Shown here piece after piece: positions 24,794 through 33,248 of a stretch of 64,000 nt of DNA (position 1 is its first letter; every line of letters begins with the position of its first letter). The stretch spans positions 22,451 to 86,450 of the forward strand of contig NZ_JAGGQG010000026.1 in NCBI RefSeq assembly GCF_018613415.1, given 5' to 3'. Under the pieces are notes generated by a model that searched no databases, was not told where the DNA came from, and saw only the letters and a list, made by a program, of their open reading frames with translations. A program made the translations under genes and the position numbers. Source of the DNA: Bacillus sp. ISL-18 (GTDB lineage Bacteria; Bacillota; Bacilli; Bacillales; Cytobacillaceae).

Positions 24794-26600
24794 AAACGAC
24801 AAGCCGTTCAATCCTTGTCCATACCTTGTTAAATTCCTCAGCAGAAAGGGGTTTACTAAAGAAATAGCCTTGTCCCTCATCACAATCATGCTGCTGTAAA
24901 AAGACTAATTGTTCCCTTGTTTCAATCCCCTCAGCCACTACTTTCAATTGGAGATGGTGTGCCATCGATATAATCGTTTTGACAATCGTGACATCATGAT
25001 TATGACTTAATTCCCTAACAAATGACTGATCAATCTTTAAGGTATCAACAGGAAACTGTTTTAAATAATTTAATGAACTAAAGCCTGTTCCAAAATCATC
25101 AATACTAATCAGAACACCCAGCTTCTTTAATTCATGAAGAGTAGAAATCGTATGTTCAATATCAAAGGTCATACTTTCGGTAATCTCAAGCTCTAAATAA
25201 TGCGGCTCCAAACCCGTTTCGCCCAGAATTTTTTCGACCGTCGCTACAATGCTTGCATGAGAGAACTGGCGGGCAGATAGATTCACAGAGATAACGATTG
25301 GCGGTAATCCGTTCTCCTGCCACTTTTTATTCTGACTGCACGCTTGCCTGAGCACCCATTCCCCAATTGGAATGATTAGGCCTGATTCCTCTGCAACCGG
25401 GATAAACCTTTCCGGCGAGACCATGCCCCTTTTGGAGTGATTCCATCGAAGTAATGCTTCGGCACCGAACATTTTTCCTGTTTGCAAATTCACTTTGGGC
25501 TGATAATGGAGGAACAGCTCATCATGCTTTAAGGCTTTATGAAGTTCCAATTCCATTGTTAATGGATCAAAATCACCCTCATACTTAATACAAGAATAAA
25601 AACGATAGGTTTTCTTCCCGGCCTTCTTTGCCTGGTACATCGCAAAATCCGCATGCTTAATCAGTGTAGCAACCGTTTCGCCATCCTCTTGTGCTAAACT
25701 GATACCGATACTCGGAGAAATATACACTTCCGTCGTGTTCAATTTAAACGGTGTGGATAAGGCTTCGAGGATTTGATTAGCTGCCGCACCCGCTCGGTCC
25801 CGGTCAGAATCATTTAAAATGACGATAAACTCATCTCCACCCTGCCGAAAAATGAGGTCTTTTTCCGCTAGGGAATCTTTTAACCGTTCAGCGACCCTTT
25901 TTAAAAGCAAATCACCCATGGAATGACCTAATGTATCGTTAATAATCTTGAAGCGGTCAAGATCAATAAATAAGATGGCTACCTTTTCAACCGTAATCAT
26001 CTCGTTTGCTAGAAGCGACTCTAACATGTTTCGATTAGGAAGCCCGGTCAAATAATCATGAAAGGCCAAATGTTGAATAATCTCTTGATTCTTGATTTGC
26101 TCGGTGATATCTTTCGCAATTCCATACATACCGACAGTTTGTCCACCGACAATAATCGGAATCGTCGTGGTATCCAAATGAATGCTGTCTCCATTTTTTC
26201 GTTTCAGCCGGAATCGATTATTCTGCTGGCTTCCTCCATCCTGAATGGTTAAATAAAAGATTCGGATCGTTTCAGCTAAATCCTCTTCATGGATGAGTTC
26301 TGAAAAATTCTTATCAAGCAGTTCTTGCGGGTTATAACCTGATAAGGTTTCACACACACCGTTTGCACTCGTAAATTTTCCCGATAAATCCAGAGAATAA
26401 ACCGCATCAGAATGGTAATCAAACAGTGATTTATAACGCTGTTCACTTATTTTGATTTGCTCTTGGAGGTTCTTCATCTCTATGATTAATTCATGTTCTG
26501 TTAGTTTACGCTTGGTTACATCCTTGGCAATCACTATGATAGCTTTTACCACAAAACCTAAAGCCAAGATGATTAGTTTAAAAACAAAGCTGACGGCCAA
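24792..26600 (-). CDS. PAS-GGDEF-EAL bifunctional c-di-GMP enzyme
   Basis: 602 aa: a short hydrophobic N-terminus ending in a PAS-like tail (IAKDVTKRK), a coiled linker, a PAS domain (~55-165), GGDEF (active site GGDEF 254-258) and EAL (EALLRW 381-386, VSVNLSARQF, LEITES, IDDFGTGFSSL, AEGIE). Both active sites look intact, so it could make and degrade c-di-GMP. The product-inhibition RxxD is absent (AEKD). The TTG start after GGGGGGAG and the partial first PAS suggest an N-terminal truncation relative to relatives. Confidence 0.88.
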   Translation of the reverse strand: MAVSFVFKLIILALGFVVKAIIVIAKDVTKRKLTEHELIIEMKNLQEQIKISEQRYKSLFDYHSDAVYSLDLSGKFTSANGVCETLSGYNPQELLDKNFSELIHEEDLAETIRIFYLTIQDGGSQQNNRFRLKRKNGDSIHLDTTTIPIIVGGQTVGMYGIAKDITEQIKNQEIIQHLAFHDYLTGLPNRNMLESLLANEMITVEKVAILFIDLDRFKIINDTLGHSMGDLLLKRVAERLKDSLAEKDLIFRQGGDEFIVILNDSDRDRAGAAANQILEALSTPFKLNTTEVYISPSIGISLAQEDGETVATLIKHADFAMYQAKKAGKKTYRFYSCIKYEGDFDPLTMELELHKALKHDELFLHYQPKVNLQTGKMFGAEALLRWNHSKRGMVSPERFIPVAEESGLIIPIGEWVLRQACSQNKKWQENGLPPIVISVNLSARQFSHASIVATVEKILGETGLEPHYLELEITESMTFDIEHTISTLHELKKLGVLISIDDFGTGFSSLNYLKQFPVDTLKIDQSFVRELSHNHDVTIVKTIISMAHHLQLKVVAEGIETREQLVFLQQHDCDEGQGYFFSKPLSAEEFNKVWTRIERLVV

Positions 26601-26780
26601 ACTGCTCCCCCCAAAAACTTCTAAATAGTATAAATTTAATATACGACTATTTCACTATTATGAATAGAATAGAAATAGTTTATTGTAATATATTTAAAGC
26701 TAATATAGCAATTAATAGGATCATTCACACTGTTAAATTATTTCCATAGCAAGAAACTCGATGAATATTAGTAGAAGAAG

Positions 26781-26814
26781 AGAGGCTGTTATACGTACAT
26801 GACAGCCTCTTTTG
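26781..26814. terminator. Terminator after the GerP-like gene
   Basis: AGAGGCTGT/ACAGCCTCT stem with a 12-nt loop directly after the leftward spore gene; better T-run on the plus strand. Confidence 0.6.
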
Positions 26815-26820
26815 GTTCCG

Positions 26821-27036
26821 TTAAGCATCCTGAACAATTGGCTGGTCAATGACGTCAGATACAGCCGAATTGGTGGAACTAATTCCACTAATGGTGATAA
26901 CTTGTGCTCCTGTATTACTAGCCCCTGCGCCCAGTGCGGTTTTTGCTGAGCTTTTTGGAGAAACAAACACGGCGCCACCAAATTGCACGACCCCGCCGCT
27001 GATGGTATTAATACTGACTGGCGGAATGAATGACAT
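26821..27036 (-). CDS. Small spore germination protein, GerPA/GerPF family
   Basis: 71 aa in the GerPA/GerPF pattern: INTISGGVVQFGGAVFVSPKSSAKTALGAGASNTG. These small proteins are needed for nutrient germinants to pass the spore coat. AAGGAA precedes the ATG at 27036. Here it is a lone copy outside a gerPABCDEF operon, so it may be a paralogue. Sigma-K promoters are expected but I could not verify one. Confidence 0.75.
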   Translation of the reverse strand: MSFIPPVSINTISGGVVQFGGAVFVSPKSSAKTALGAGASNTGAQVITISGISSTNSAVSDVIDQPIVQDA

Positions 27037-27191
27037 AGTTGAACATTCCTTTTCTGTTGAATTTCCTAATTCAATTTATGCCAGGGGGATAAATTGTGTG
27101 TGCATTTCCCAAAAACACCCATTGTAAACTATTATTCTAATAAAGTATGATTTTTTATGTGAGTATATTATTTATGAGCGGAGGAGAATAA

Positions 27192-29411
27192 TTGAATAGA
27201 ATAGTAGTAAGTTTTCTTTCCTTTTTCTTACTATTTAATCTTTTTATTTCAGGTGTTTCGGCTGACACGATTGAACCAAAATTGCAGGTTAAATTGGTCA
27301 ATTATATAGGCAACCAAACACAATTAACCATTAGGCCTACGGGGGATTATCTTATACAAGGGTCTAATCTACGTTTAAAAAATGGGACTTCTTATGTGGT
27401 CAAATATGATTCTAATAGAATCATCGTATTAGAAGGCTCCACCACACTTATTCAAAGTGATTCCGTAAACCTAATCCCGTCATTAGAAACAAACTATCTA
27501 ACCATTAACAATCGTCCCTATTTAGGTTCATTTCGGTTTATCCCTGAGAATTCAAAATATGTCCGGCCCATTAATGAGGTTTTTATAGAAGATTATTTAA
27601 AGGGTGTTGTACCTTTTGAAATGATGGCAGGCTGGAAAAAAGAAGCATTAAAATCCCAGGCAGTCGCAGCTAGAACCTATGCCCTCTCCTATTTAAATAA
27701 AGTGATGGACGACACGATTAATTATCAAGTTTACGGCGGGTATGCTTGGCACCCAAACAGTACAGCAGCGGTAGATGAGACGAAGGGTGAAGTATTAAAA
27801 TCAAATGGCCGAATGATCAGTGCTGTTTTCTCTGCCAGTAATGGCGGGAAAACCGAGTCAAATGCAAATGTATGGGGAACATTGCCTGTAGCTTATTTGA
27901 CCATCAAAACAGACGAGTTTGATGCTAAAACACCTTGGACATTTTCTGTAAAAAAACAACAAATCAATCCAGCCATAATTGCTTGGGATCAAATGAAAGA
28001 AACTGATGCTTCTTTAACATCCTCGATTAAAACCTGGATGCTATCACACGGATACGCAGGGAAAGACATTAAAATTACGGCTATTCCTGTCATGTCCTTG
28101 ACGACACCGACCTCTGGCGGCCGTGTATCAAAAGGTAATATAACGATTGAATTTTTAACAAAAGATAAAGTAGACCCGAGTGGTTTATTTACACCGCAAA
28201 AATTAGAGTACAAAAATGTACCTGCCTCTCAAGTACGGGCTATGGTTGGCATTCGGACCATGTTAAGTTATTTGGTAACCACTACAACCGAAACAACTGA
28301 AGCAATCACCGTTTCAGGTCTCGGTGATGGTCATGGTGTTGGCTTAAGCCAATGGGGTGCGAAAAACCGTGCAGATGCGGGTCAAACATATAAGGAAATC
28401 CTTGCGTTTTATTATGATGGCACAACTTTATCGAAAGAATACACGGAAAGACCGCAATTGGCCGTTCCATCAAGTGATGCTTCACTCCCACCAGTAGTGG
28501 AAACTCCAGCAAGTGGTACTGTGACACCACCGGTAGCGGGAACTCCTGCAAATGGTACTGCGACACCGCCGGCAGTGGAAACTCCTGCAAATGGTGCTGC
28601 AACACCGCCGGTTGTGGAAACTCCAAAAGCTGACACGATCGCACCAAAGATCAGCAGTGTGAAAGTTAGTGCTGATAATGCAAAAAATAAAGCAACGATT
28701 TCTTTTTATACCGATGAAAAAGCGAAAATTACCATTTATATTAAAGATAGTAATGGGAAGATTTTGACCTATTTAGCTCAAAACGTTTTAACTGAACGTG
28801 GCACGACGACAAAAGAATACAGTACTTCTCCTTTAGCAAATGGCAAATATTTTGTTGGGATTATTGCGATTGATGAATCCAATAATCAAGCATCAACACT
28901 GCCATCCTTTGACGTGAAGAAGATCGTCCCAGTAAAAGATACCACTGCTCCAAAACTAACGGGCATAAAGGTTAGTGTCAATAACTGCAGTAATACAGGT
29001 ACACTCATTTTTAATTCAAATGAGACGGCGAAATTAACGGTATATGTAAAAGACAGCAAAGGGAAAATCCTCACTTATTTGAAAAAGGATGCCTTAACAA
29101 AAGCTGGCATATTAACTCTGCCATACAGCACGGCTCCCTATGCGAACGGAAAATATACAATTGGAATCAATGCTGTCGACCCAAGTAATAACAAATCTTC
29201 TGCTGCAGCTTCATTTGAAGTTAAAAAGCTGAAAACAGGTAAAGTGATCGTCTCCTTATTACATGTCCGAACTTCTGCTTCATCAAAAGCAAAAATTATT
29301 GGCGTCATCAAGAAAAACCAAACCGTTACCATTCTTTCAACAAGCGGCGGCTGGTATCGAATCAGTTATGGAAAATTAACCGGTTTTGTACCTAAAACAG
29401 CTGTTAAATAA
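27192..29411 (+). CDS. Secreted SpoIID/LytB-domain protein with repeats and SH3b domain
   Basis: 739 aa. Signal peptide (to ~25), SpoIID/LytB amidase-enhancer domain (~115-410; VEFIEDYLKGVVPFEM-like start, SQAVAARTYAL, SASNGGKT, GDGHGVGLSQWGA), a Pro/Thr/Ala linker of about three 13-residue repeats, two related ~90-residue beta domains (TAPKI/LSSV..., DSNGKILTYL) and a C-terminal SH3b wall-binding domain (VRTSASSKAKIIG...GWYRISY). SpoIID proteins are lytic transglycosylase-type enzymes; a vegetative surface role is suggested by the wall-binding tail. TTG start with GGAGGAG. Confidence 0.87.
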   Translation: MNRIVVSFLSFFLLFNLFISGVSADTIEPKLQVKLVNYIGNQTQLTIRPTGDYLIQGSNLRLKNGTSYVVKYDSNRIIVLEGSTTLIQSDSVNLIPSLETNYLTINNRPYLGSFRFIPENSKYVRPINEVFIEDYLKGVVPFEMMAGWKKEALKSQAVAARTYALSYLNKVMDDTINYQVYGGYAWHPNSTAAVDETKGEVLKSNGRMISAVFSASNGGKTESNANVWGTLPVAYLTIKTDEFDAKTPWTFSVKKQQINPAIIAWDQMKETDASLTSSIKTWMLSHGYAGKDIKITAIPVMSLTTPTSGGRVSKGNITIEFLTKDKVDPSGLFTPQKLEYKNVPASQVRAMVGIRTMLSYLVTTTTETTEAITVSGLGDGHGVGLSQWGAKNRADAGQTYKEILAFYYDGTTLSKEYTERPQLAVPSSDASLPPVVETPASGTVTPPVAGTPANGTATPPAVETPANGAATPPVVETPKADTIAPKISSVKVSADNAKNKATISFYTDEKAKITIYIKDSNGKILTYLAQNVLTERGTTTKEYSTSPLANGKYFVGIIAIDESNNQASTLPSFDVKKIVPVKDTTAPKLTGIKVSVNNCSNTGTLIFNSNETAKLTVYVKDSKGKILTYLKKDALTKAGILTLPYSTAPYANGKYTIGINAVDPSNNKSSAAASFEVKKLKTGKVIVSLLHVRTSASSKAKIIGVIKKNQTVTILSTSGGWYRISYGKLTGFVPKTAVK

Positions 29412-29538
29412 GAAAAGCGCAAGGCGCCTGCCTATCGGCGACAAGCACAAGACAAGCCGGCTGAAAGGTTGTTCTTTAACCTTTTGGACGGATTGGCTTG
29501 TGACCTCGAGCCGATTGCGCCTGGAGCTGGACAATTCT
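29412..29538 (+). repeat. Dispersed repeat (GAAAAGCG...GGAGCTGGACAATTC)
   Basis: Starts at the base after the stop codon of the SpoIID protein. It contains AAAGGTT/AACCTTT and AGCCGG/CCGATTG-type hairpins. Ends match the copies at 37737 (complete) and 13511/31377 (fragments). Confidence 0.65.
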
Positions 29539-29572
29539 CGAAGTCGAAGTTTATACTTTCTTATCTTTTAAT

Positions 29573-29620
29573 AAAAAGGTTGTATCCCTGTGCACAATCC
29601 AGGGTATACAACCTTTTTTT
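29573..29620. terminator. Bidirectional terminator
   Basis: GGTTGTAT-CCCTG/CAGGG-TATACAACC with A5 and T7 flanks, overlapping the fxsA-like stop. Confidence 0.85.
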
Positions 29621-30005
29621 ATTTGATGATTTTCCGATTTCCTCTATTAATCCTCTTTTTGAATAAATATAGAATTAAAACCTTAAATAACTTCCTTGTC
29701 GGTGGAAAAAGCATTAAAAAGCCGATAATGTCGGTAACAAATCCCGGTGTTAATAAAAAAGTTCCGCCGATTAAAATGCAAATCCCATCTAATACCGCAT
29801 CCCCCGGAAGCTGACCGCGGCTTAACTGCTCTTGGACCTTCCGAATCGTTTGCAGCCCTTCCCTTTTCGCTAAATAAGCACCAAGGACGCCTGTTAAAAT
29901 AATCAGCAACAAGGTCGGCCAAAAACCGATGGATCTCCCGAATAAAATCAATAATCCAATATCCGCTGCCGGTATCGCAATGATTAATAAAAATAAATAA
30001 CGCAT
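29619..30005 (-). CDS. fxsA: FxsA family membrane protein
   Basis: 128 aa with four hydrophobic segments and the FxsA motifs EEI/PAADIGLLILFGR, GAYLAKREG and LLTPGFVTDIIG. Start ATG 30005 has AAGGAG six bases upstream; the frame runs 21 bases further without support. FxsA is a cytoplasmic membrane protein that in E. coli relieves phage F exclusion; its native role is unclear. Confidence 0.9.
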   Translation of the reverse strand: MRYLFLLIIAIPAADIGLLILFGRSIGFWPTLLLIILTGVLGAYLAKREGLQTIRKVQEQLSRGQLPGDAVLDGICILIGGTFLLTPGFVTDIIGFLMLFPPTRKLFKVLILYLFKKRINRGNRKIIK

Positions 30006-30088
30006 GGAATACTCCTTCCCAGCCAAATTGGAATCTTGAATTACACTCTTGTAAATAATAGTACCAAAATTACAGGAGGGATAAAACT

Positions 30089-30373
30089 ATGGGGACTTGT
30101 GAACTTTGCGGACGACAAGAGGTAGAAACAACCGTTCATCACCTGCTTCCAAAAGAAATGGGCGGCACATTCGGGGCAACCGCGAATCTTTGCATTCCCT
30201 GTCACAAACAAATTCATGCCCTCTACACGAATGAGGAAATTGCCGCCCGGCTTACTACCTTACCGGAACTAAGAGCGGATGAAAAGCTGGCAAGTTTTAT
30301 CAAATGGATTCGTAAGCAGCCCTCCACGAAGATCATGAAAATCAAAAAGTCGAAACAACGCAGACGAAAATAA
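30089..30373 (+). CDS. HNH-type protein (YisB-like)
   Basis: 94 aa with four zinc cysteines (CELCGRQ and CIPCHK) and the HNH residues in TVHHLLPKEMGG and NLCIPCHKQIH. A compact HNH nuclease-like domain with a basic C-terminus (KIMKIKKSKQRRRK), consistent with nucleic-acid binding. Similar to the small YisB proteins of Bacillus. AGGAGGG precedes ATG 30089. Activity unknown. Confidence 0.78.
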   Translation: MGTCELCGRQEVETTVHHLLPKEMGGTFGATANLCIPCHKQIHALYTNEEIAARLTTLPELRADEKLASFIKWIRKQPSTKIMKIKKSKQRRRK

Positions 30374-30447
30374 TTGCTAAATCCATTTTAATCGCGTACG
30401 ATTAAGTTGTACACGATTTACTTTTTATAAAATGGGGAGGAACGAAT

Positions 30448-30927
30448 ATGACAACCGTTTATGATTTTAATGTAGCGAAGACCAATGGGGAAATGAAATC
30501 ATTGAAGGAATACGAAGGAAAACCATTAATTATTGTCAATACAGCAAGTAAATGCGGGTTTACACCGCAGTTTAAGGGTCTTCAAGAATTATATGAAAAG
30601 TATAACGATCAGGGTCTTATGGTTTTAGGGTTTCCTTGTGATCAATTCAACAATCAGGAATTTGCCAATATTGACGAAACCACTCAATTCTGCCAAGTAA
30701 ACTATGGTGTAACCTTCCCGATGTTTGCCAAAATTGATGTGAACGGTGACAAGGCAGATCCTTTATTTACCTTTTTAAAAGATCAGAAAAAAGGACTTCT
30801 TTCGAGGAATATTAAGTGGAATTTCACGAAGTTTCTTGTCGATGCTAATGGGAACGTCGTCGAGCGCTATGCCCCAACGGTCGATCCACGCAGAATGGAA
30901 CAGGATGTCCAAAAATTATTTTCATAA
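30448..30927 (+). CDS. bsaA: Glutathione/thioredoxin peroxidase (BsaA family)
   Basis: 159 aa. The peroxidatic Cys36 in NTASKCGFT replaces selenocysteine; GFPCDQFNNQE (Gln) and WNFTKFLVD (Trp) complete the active site. Reduces hydroperoxides, in bacilli using thioredoxin rather than glutathione. An OhrR-like regulator follows, with its ribosome site overlapping this stop codon. Confidence 0.92.
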   Translation: MTTVYDFNVAKTNGEMKSLKEYEGKPLIIVNTASKCGFTPQFKGLQELYEKYNDQGLMVLGFPCDQFNNQEFANIDETTQFCQVNYGVTFPMFAKIDVNGDKADPLFTFLKDQKKGLLSRNIKWNFTKFLVDANGNVVERYAPTVDPRRMEQDVQKLFS

Positions 30928-30937
30928 AGGTGATTAT

Positions 30938-31372
30938 TTGAAAGACTTTTTTACGTTAAAAAATCAACTCTGTTTCGCCATCTACGAAACGGCCAGTAAA
31001 TTTACCAAGCTGTATACGGCTGTCCTTCACCCCTTCGGGTTAACCTACCCACAGTATTTAGTCCTATTAGCCTTGTGGGAAAATGATGGAGTAACGGTTA
31101 AAGACTTAGGCGAAAAATTAGCGCTTGGAACCGGAACCTTAACGCCGATGATCGCCAGAATGGAGGGGAACGGCTGGCTTCGGAAGGAACGTTCCACTGA
31201 GGATGAAAGAAAAGTATTTATTTTTTTAGAAAAGAAGGCATTGGAGGAAAAGCTGGCCATTACCAAAAAGGTCAGCGAAAAGATCGAGACCTGTAATATT
31301 GAGTTTGAAGAATATAAGCAGCTCATGGAGCAATTACATCGATTACATGGCAAGCTTCGGCAACAAAAATAG
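30938..31372 (+). CDS. MarR-family peroxide sensor, OhrR-like
   Basis: 144 aa from TTG 30938 (AAAGGTG eight bases upstream; the longer frame back to 30836 is inside bsaA). MarR fold: QLCFAIYETASKFTKLY, the recognition region LGEKLALGTGTLTPMIARMEGNGWL and the wing RSTEDERKVFIFL. Cys12 in NQLCF corresponds to the single reactive cysteine of OhrR, oxidised by organic peroxides to release DNA. It forms an operon with the peroxidase. Confidence 0.87.
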   Translation: MKDFFTLKNQLCFAIYETASKFTKLYTAVLHPFGLTYPQYLVLLALWENDGVTVKDLGEKLALGTGTLTPMIARMEGNGWLRKERSTEDERKVFIFLEKKALEEKLAITKKVSEKIETCNIEFEEYKQLMEQLHRLHGKLRQQK

Positions 31373-31376
31373 ACAC

Positions 31377-31398
31377 GCGCTGGATCTGGACCATTCTC
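31377..31398 (+). repeat. 3' fragment of the dispersed repeat
   Basis: GCGCTGGATCTGGACCATTC resembles the 3' end (GCGCCTGGAGCTGGACAATTC) of the 29412 copy; directly follows the MarR-family stop. Confidence 0.45.
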
Positions 31399-31525
31399 AA
31401 AGCGGATGAACTTTCTTATTTTACCAGCTGGGCTGACGCCCGCCCATTCACTGGACATCTATCCTGCATACATTACAGGTAGTAAGAGTCTATTCTTGCT
31501 GCTGATTACAGAAAAAGGGAGATGT

Positions 31526-31783
31526 ATGCGCATGTTTGGAGGATACGGCGGATACCATGGGGGATATCATGGAGGGTTCCATGGCGGCTACCCTGGAGGA
31601 TATCACCATCATCATGGATATTTTCATGGGGGTTACCCTGGTTATGGATATGGCGGATATGGCGGCTACGGCGGTTTCGGTTCACCATTTGTTGGCGGAT
31701 TCCTGGGCGGCTTAACGGCAGGTGCCCTAACTGGCGGCTATCCTGGATATGGATACGGATATGGCGGTTACCCATACTATTAA
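31526..31783 (+). CDS. Gly/Tyr/His-rich small protein
   Basis: 85 aa of GGY, GYGGYGG and GGYHGG repeats with a HHHHGYFHGG cluster and a hydrophobic centre (FVGGFLGGLTAGAL). Looks like spore-coat or surface glycine-rich proteins and could bind metal by its histidines. GGGAGA precedes ATG 31526 or 31532. Low complexity makes homology weak evidence. Confidence 0.6.
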   Translation: MRMFGGYGGYHGGYHGGFHGGYPGGYHHHHGYFHGGYPGYGYGGYGGYGGFGSPFVGGFLGGLTAGALTGGYPGYGYGYGGYPYY

Positions 31784-31794
31784 ATAAAAGAAAA

Positions 31795-31837
31795 AAACGT
31801 CCGGTTTGCATGTGTGATCGCAATCCGGACGTTTTGA
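31795..31837 (+). terminator. Terminator of the Gly-rich gene
   Basis: AAAACGTCCGG...CCGGACGTTTT with an inner TTGC/GCAA. Confidence 0.85.
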
Positions 31838-31904
31838 TTAGTTGTAACCTTTTTACTTTTGTGGAATTTCTCTGATTTTTTTAGAAATGAGAGCAAAAAA
31901 AATA

Positions 31905-31920
31905 GAGGGCCCTGGCCCTC
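31905..31920 (-). terminator. Terminator of the Spo0E-like gene
   Basis: GAGGGCC-CT-GGCCCTC followed on the minus strand by TATTTTTTTTG, ~100 bases after the gene. Confidence 0.7.
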
Positions 31921-32017
31921 CGCCATTTTGGTTATATAGCTTTACTAGAAAAATACGATTTCACCTTTTTTATGTCATTCGATGATGTTGGGAAAAAAAC
32001 TTCATGTATGTCAAAAC

Positions 32018-32182
32018 TTATGCGGTTAGTTCTTCTATTAAACCCATTTGCAGGTTGATTAATCGATCAAGTCTTTCACTAAGTCTTACCGTTTCGGCGG
32101 AGGTAAAGCCCTTAGAAAGGCCTACTGTTATCATTTTTAATCGTAGATTTTCAATTTGTAAAAATAGATCCTCATTCGTCAT
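32018..32182 (-). CDS. Spo0E-like aspartyl-phosphate phosphatase
   Basis: 54 aa, below the usual size cutoff. The protein begins MTNEDLFLQIENLRLKMITV and contains GLSKGFTSAETVRLSERLD RLIN, the Spo0E pattern (N-terminal helix, then the S-x-x-LD signature SERLD). Spo0E proteins dephosphorylate Spo0A~P and hold back sporulation. AAGGGG precedes the ATG by nine bases. A plausible terminator follows. The rightward open frame covering the same bases has no support. Confidence 0.82.
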   Translation of the reverse strand: MTNEDLFLQIENLRLKMITVGLSKGFTSAETVRLSERLDRLINLQMGLIEELTA

Positions 32183-32434
32183 TTGCGATAACCCCTTATA
32201 TTAAAGCTGCCTGTGATTTAAGTTTACTAGTTGTAAGCGAATACATGGAAATAGTTTTCATCATCAAATATCGACACTTTTTATGCTCATTATGGTGATA
32301 ATTGTTAGGATACTAATAAAGGGCTCGATATTACGTTTAATCCATAACGAAGTCCCTCGGATTTTGGCGAACTTGGGAAAATTACCAAATCTATTAATTT
32401 AAATGCTCAATGCTTTACATCGTGCCTTTCACAT

Positions 32435-32447
32435 GGTGCCTGACACC
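32435..32447. repeat. REP-like hairpin, copy 5 (GGTGCCTGACACC)
   Basis: Stem ATGGTG/CACCAT, same variant loop as copy 4. The rest of 32183-32581 shows nothing else I can identify. Confidence 0.72.
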
Positions 32448-32581
32448 ATTATTCCGTTTTTGACTATGTTTATGGTTAATTGTCAACTTTACCTGCTATT
32501 TTCCGAAGGATGTCGTCATACTTTAGCGAATGATGGAATATAGATAGTATCACTCAACTAATAGATAAGGGTGATGGTGAA

Positions 32582-32740
32582 GTGAAGACAGAACAGGTGC
32601 GTTATGAGGGAAAACTTTTTATTGTGATCTATAAGTATAGTTCGGGCTATTGGGAAATTAGAGAGAAGGACAGCAGATTTACTGTACAGCTGGTACATGA
32701 ATCGGAAGTGCAGCCAGTTGCAGAGACCGTTACCTCTTAA
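32582..32740 (+). CDS. Small hypothetical protein
   Basis: 52 aa from GTG 32582: MKTEQVRYEGKLFIVIYKYSS..., with a strand-rich SGYWEIREKDSRFTVQLVHESEV pattern. GGTGATGGTGAA precedes the start and a terminator covers its stop, which supports a real gene. I recognise no family. Confidence 0.55.
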   Translation: MKTEQVRYEGKLFIVIYKYSSGYWEIREKDSRFTVQLVHESEVQPVAETVTS

Positions 32741-32757
32741 GGGGGCGGTCTTTTCAA
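32723..32757 (+). terminator. Terminator overlapping the small gene's stop
   Basis: AGACCG/CGGTC stem with ACCTC/GGGG inner pairing, followed by TTTTC. Confidence 0.65.
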
Positions 32758-32857
32758 CTGTCCGAAAACTTTCATCTTTTAAACCCTATTTCCATCTTTA
32801 TACACTTTATAATCATGTTAGGAGCCGTTTTTCTAATGATGAGGATGGAGGTTTAAG

Positions 32858-33160
32858 ATGATGAAGCAATTCTGGACATTGGCAATACTATCGCTTTTAT
32901 TGTTAGCAGGCTGTTCATCCAATGCTGCCGACAAAAAGGAAGCATTGGATGGAGAGACGCTTTACGGAAATAAGTGCTCAGCCTGCCATGGAGGCAATTT
33001 AAAAGGCGCTGTCGGACCACCTATACTAAATATGAGCAGTAAATACTCGGAAGATGAATTATTTAAGATGATCACAGAAGGATCCGATAAAATGCCAGGA
33101 CATCTTTTAACCGATGAGGAATCGAGAGTCGTTACCAAGTGGTTGATGGAGAAGAAATAA
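32858..33160 (+). CDS. cccB: Lipoprotein cytochrome c (CccB/c551 type)
   Basis: 100 aa. Lipobox LLLLAGC at residue ~19 anchors it outside the membrane; heme attaches at CSACH, with Met ligand in SDKMPGHLLT. Small cytochromes c551 of this shape carry electrons to cytochrome oxidase in Bacillus. GGAGG precedes ATG 32858. Single gene followed by the REP inverted pair. Confidence 0.88.
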   Translation: MMKQFWTLAILSLLLLAGCSSNAADKKEALDGETLYGNKCSACHGGNLKGAVGPPILNMSSKYSEDELFKMITEGSDKMPGHLLTDEESRVVTKWLMEKK

Positions 33161-33190
33161 GTAATTAACTAATTTACGGTACAAATATAA

Positions 33191-33243
33191 CTAAAGGTGA
33201 CAGGCACCATGTGAATGATTCACATGGTGCCTGTCACCTTTAG
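33191..33243. repeat. Perfect inverted pair of REP-like elements (copies 6 and 7)
   Basis: Two GGTGCCTGTCACC copies (33196-33208 and 33226-33238) face each other in a perfect 25-bp inverted repeat with a 3-nt centre. The core ATGTGAATGATTCACAT is itself a palindrome. It could end both the cytochrome and the GntR transcripts. Ends five bases before the GntR stop. Confidence 0.88.
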
Positions 33244-33248
33244 ACTTT

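Noticed and set aside
26733..26981. 82-aa frame overlapping the GerP-like gene
   Set aside because: Different frame of the GerPA/PF-like gene and its terminator; no family pattern.
32004..32204. 66-aa rightward open frame
   Set aside because: The opposite strand encodes a clear Spo0E-like protein; the rightward frame has no family pattern.
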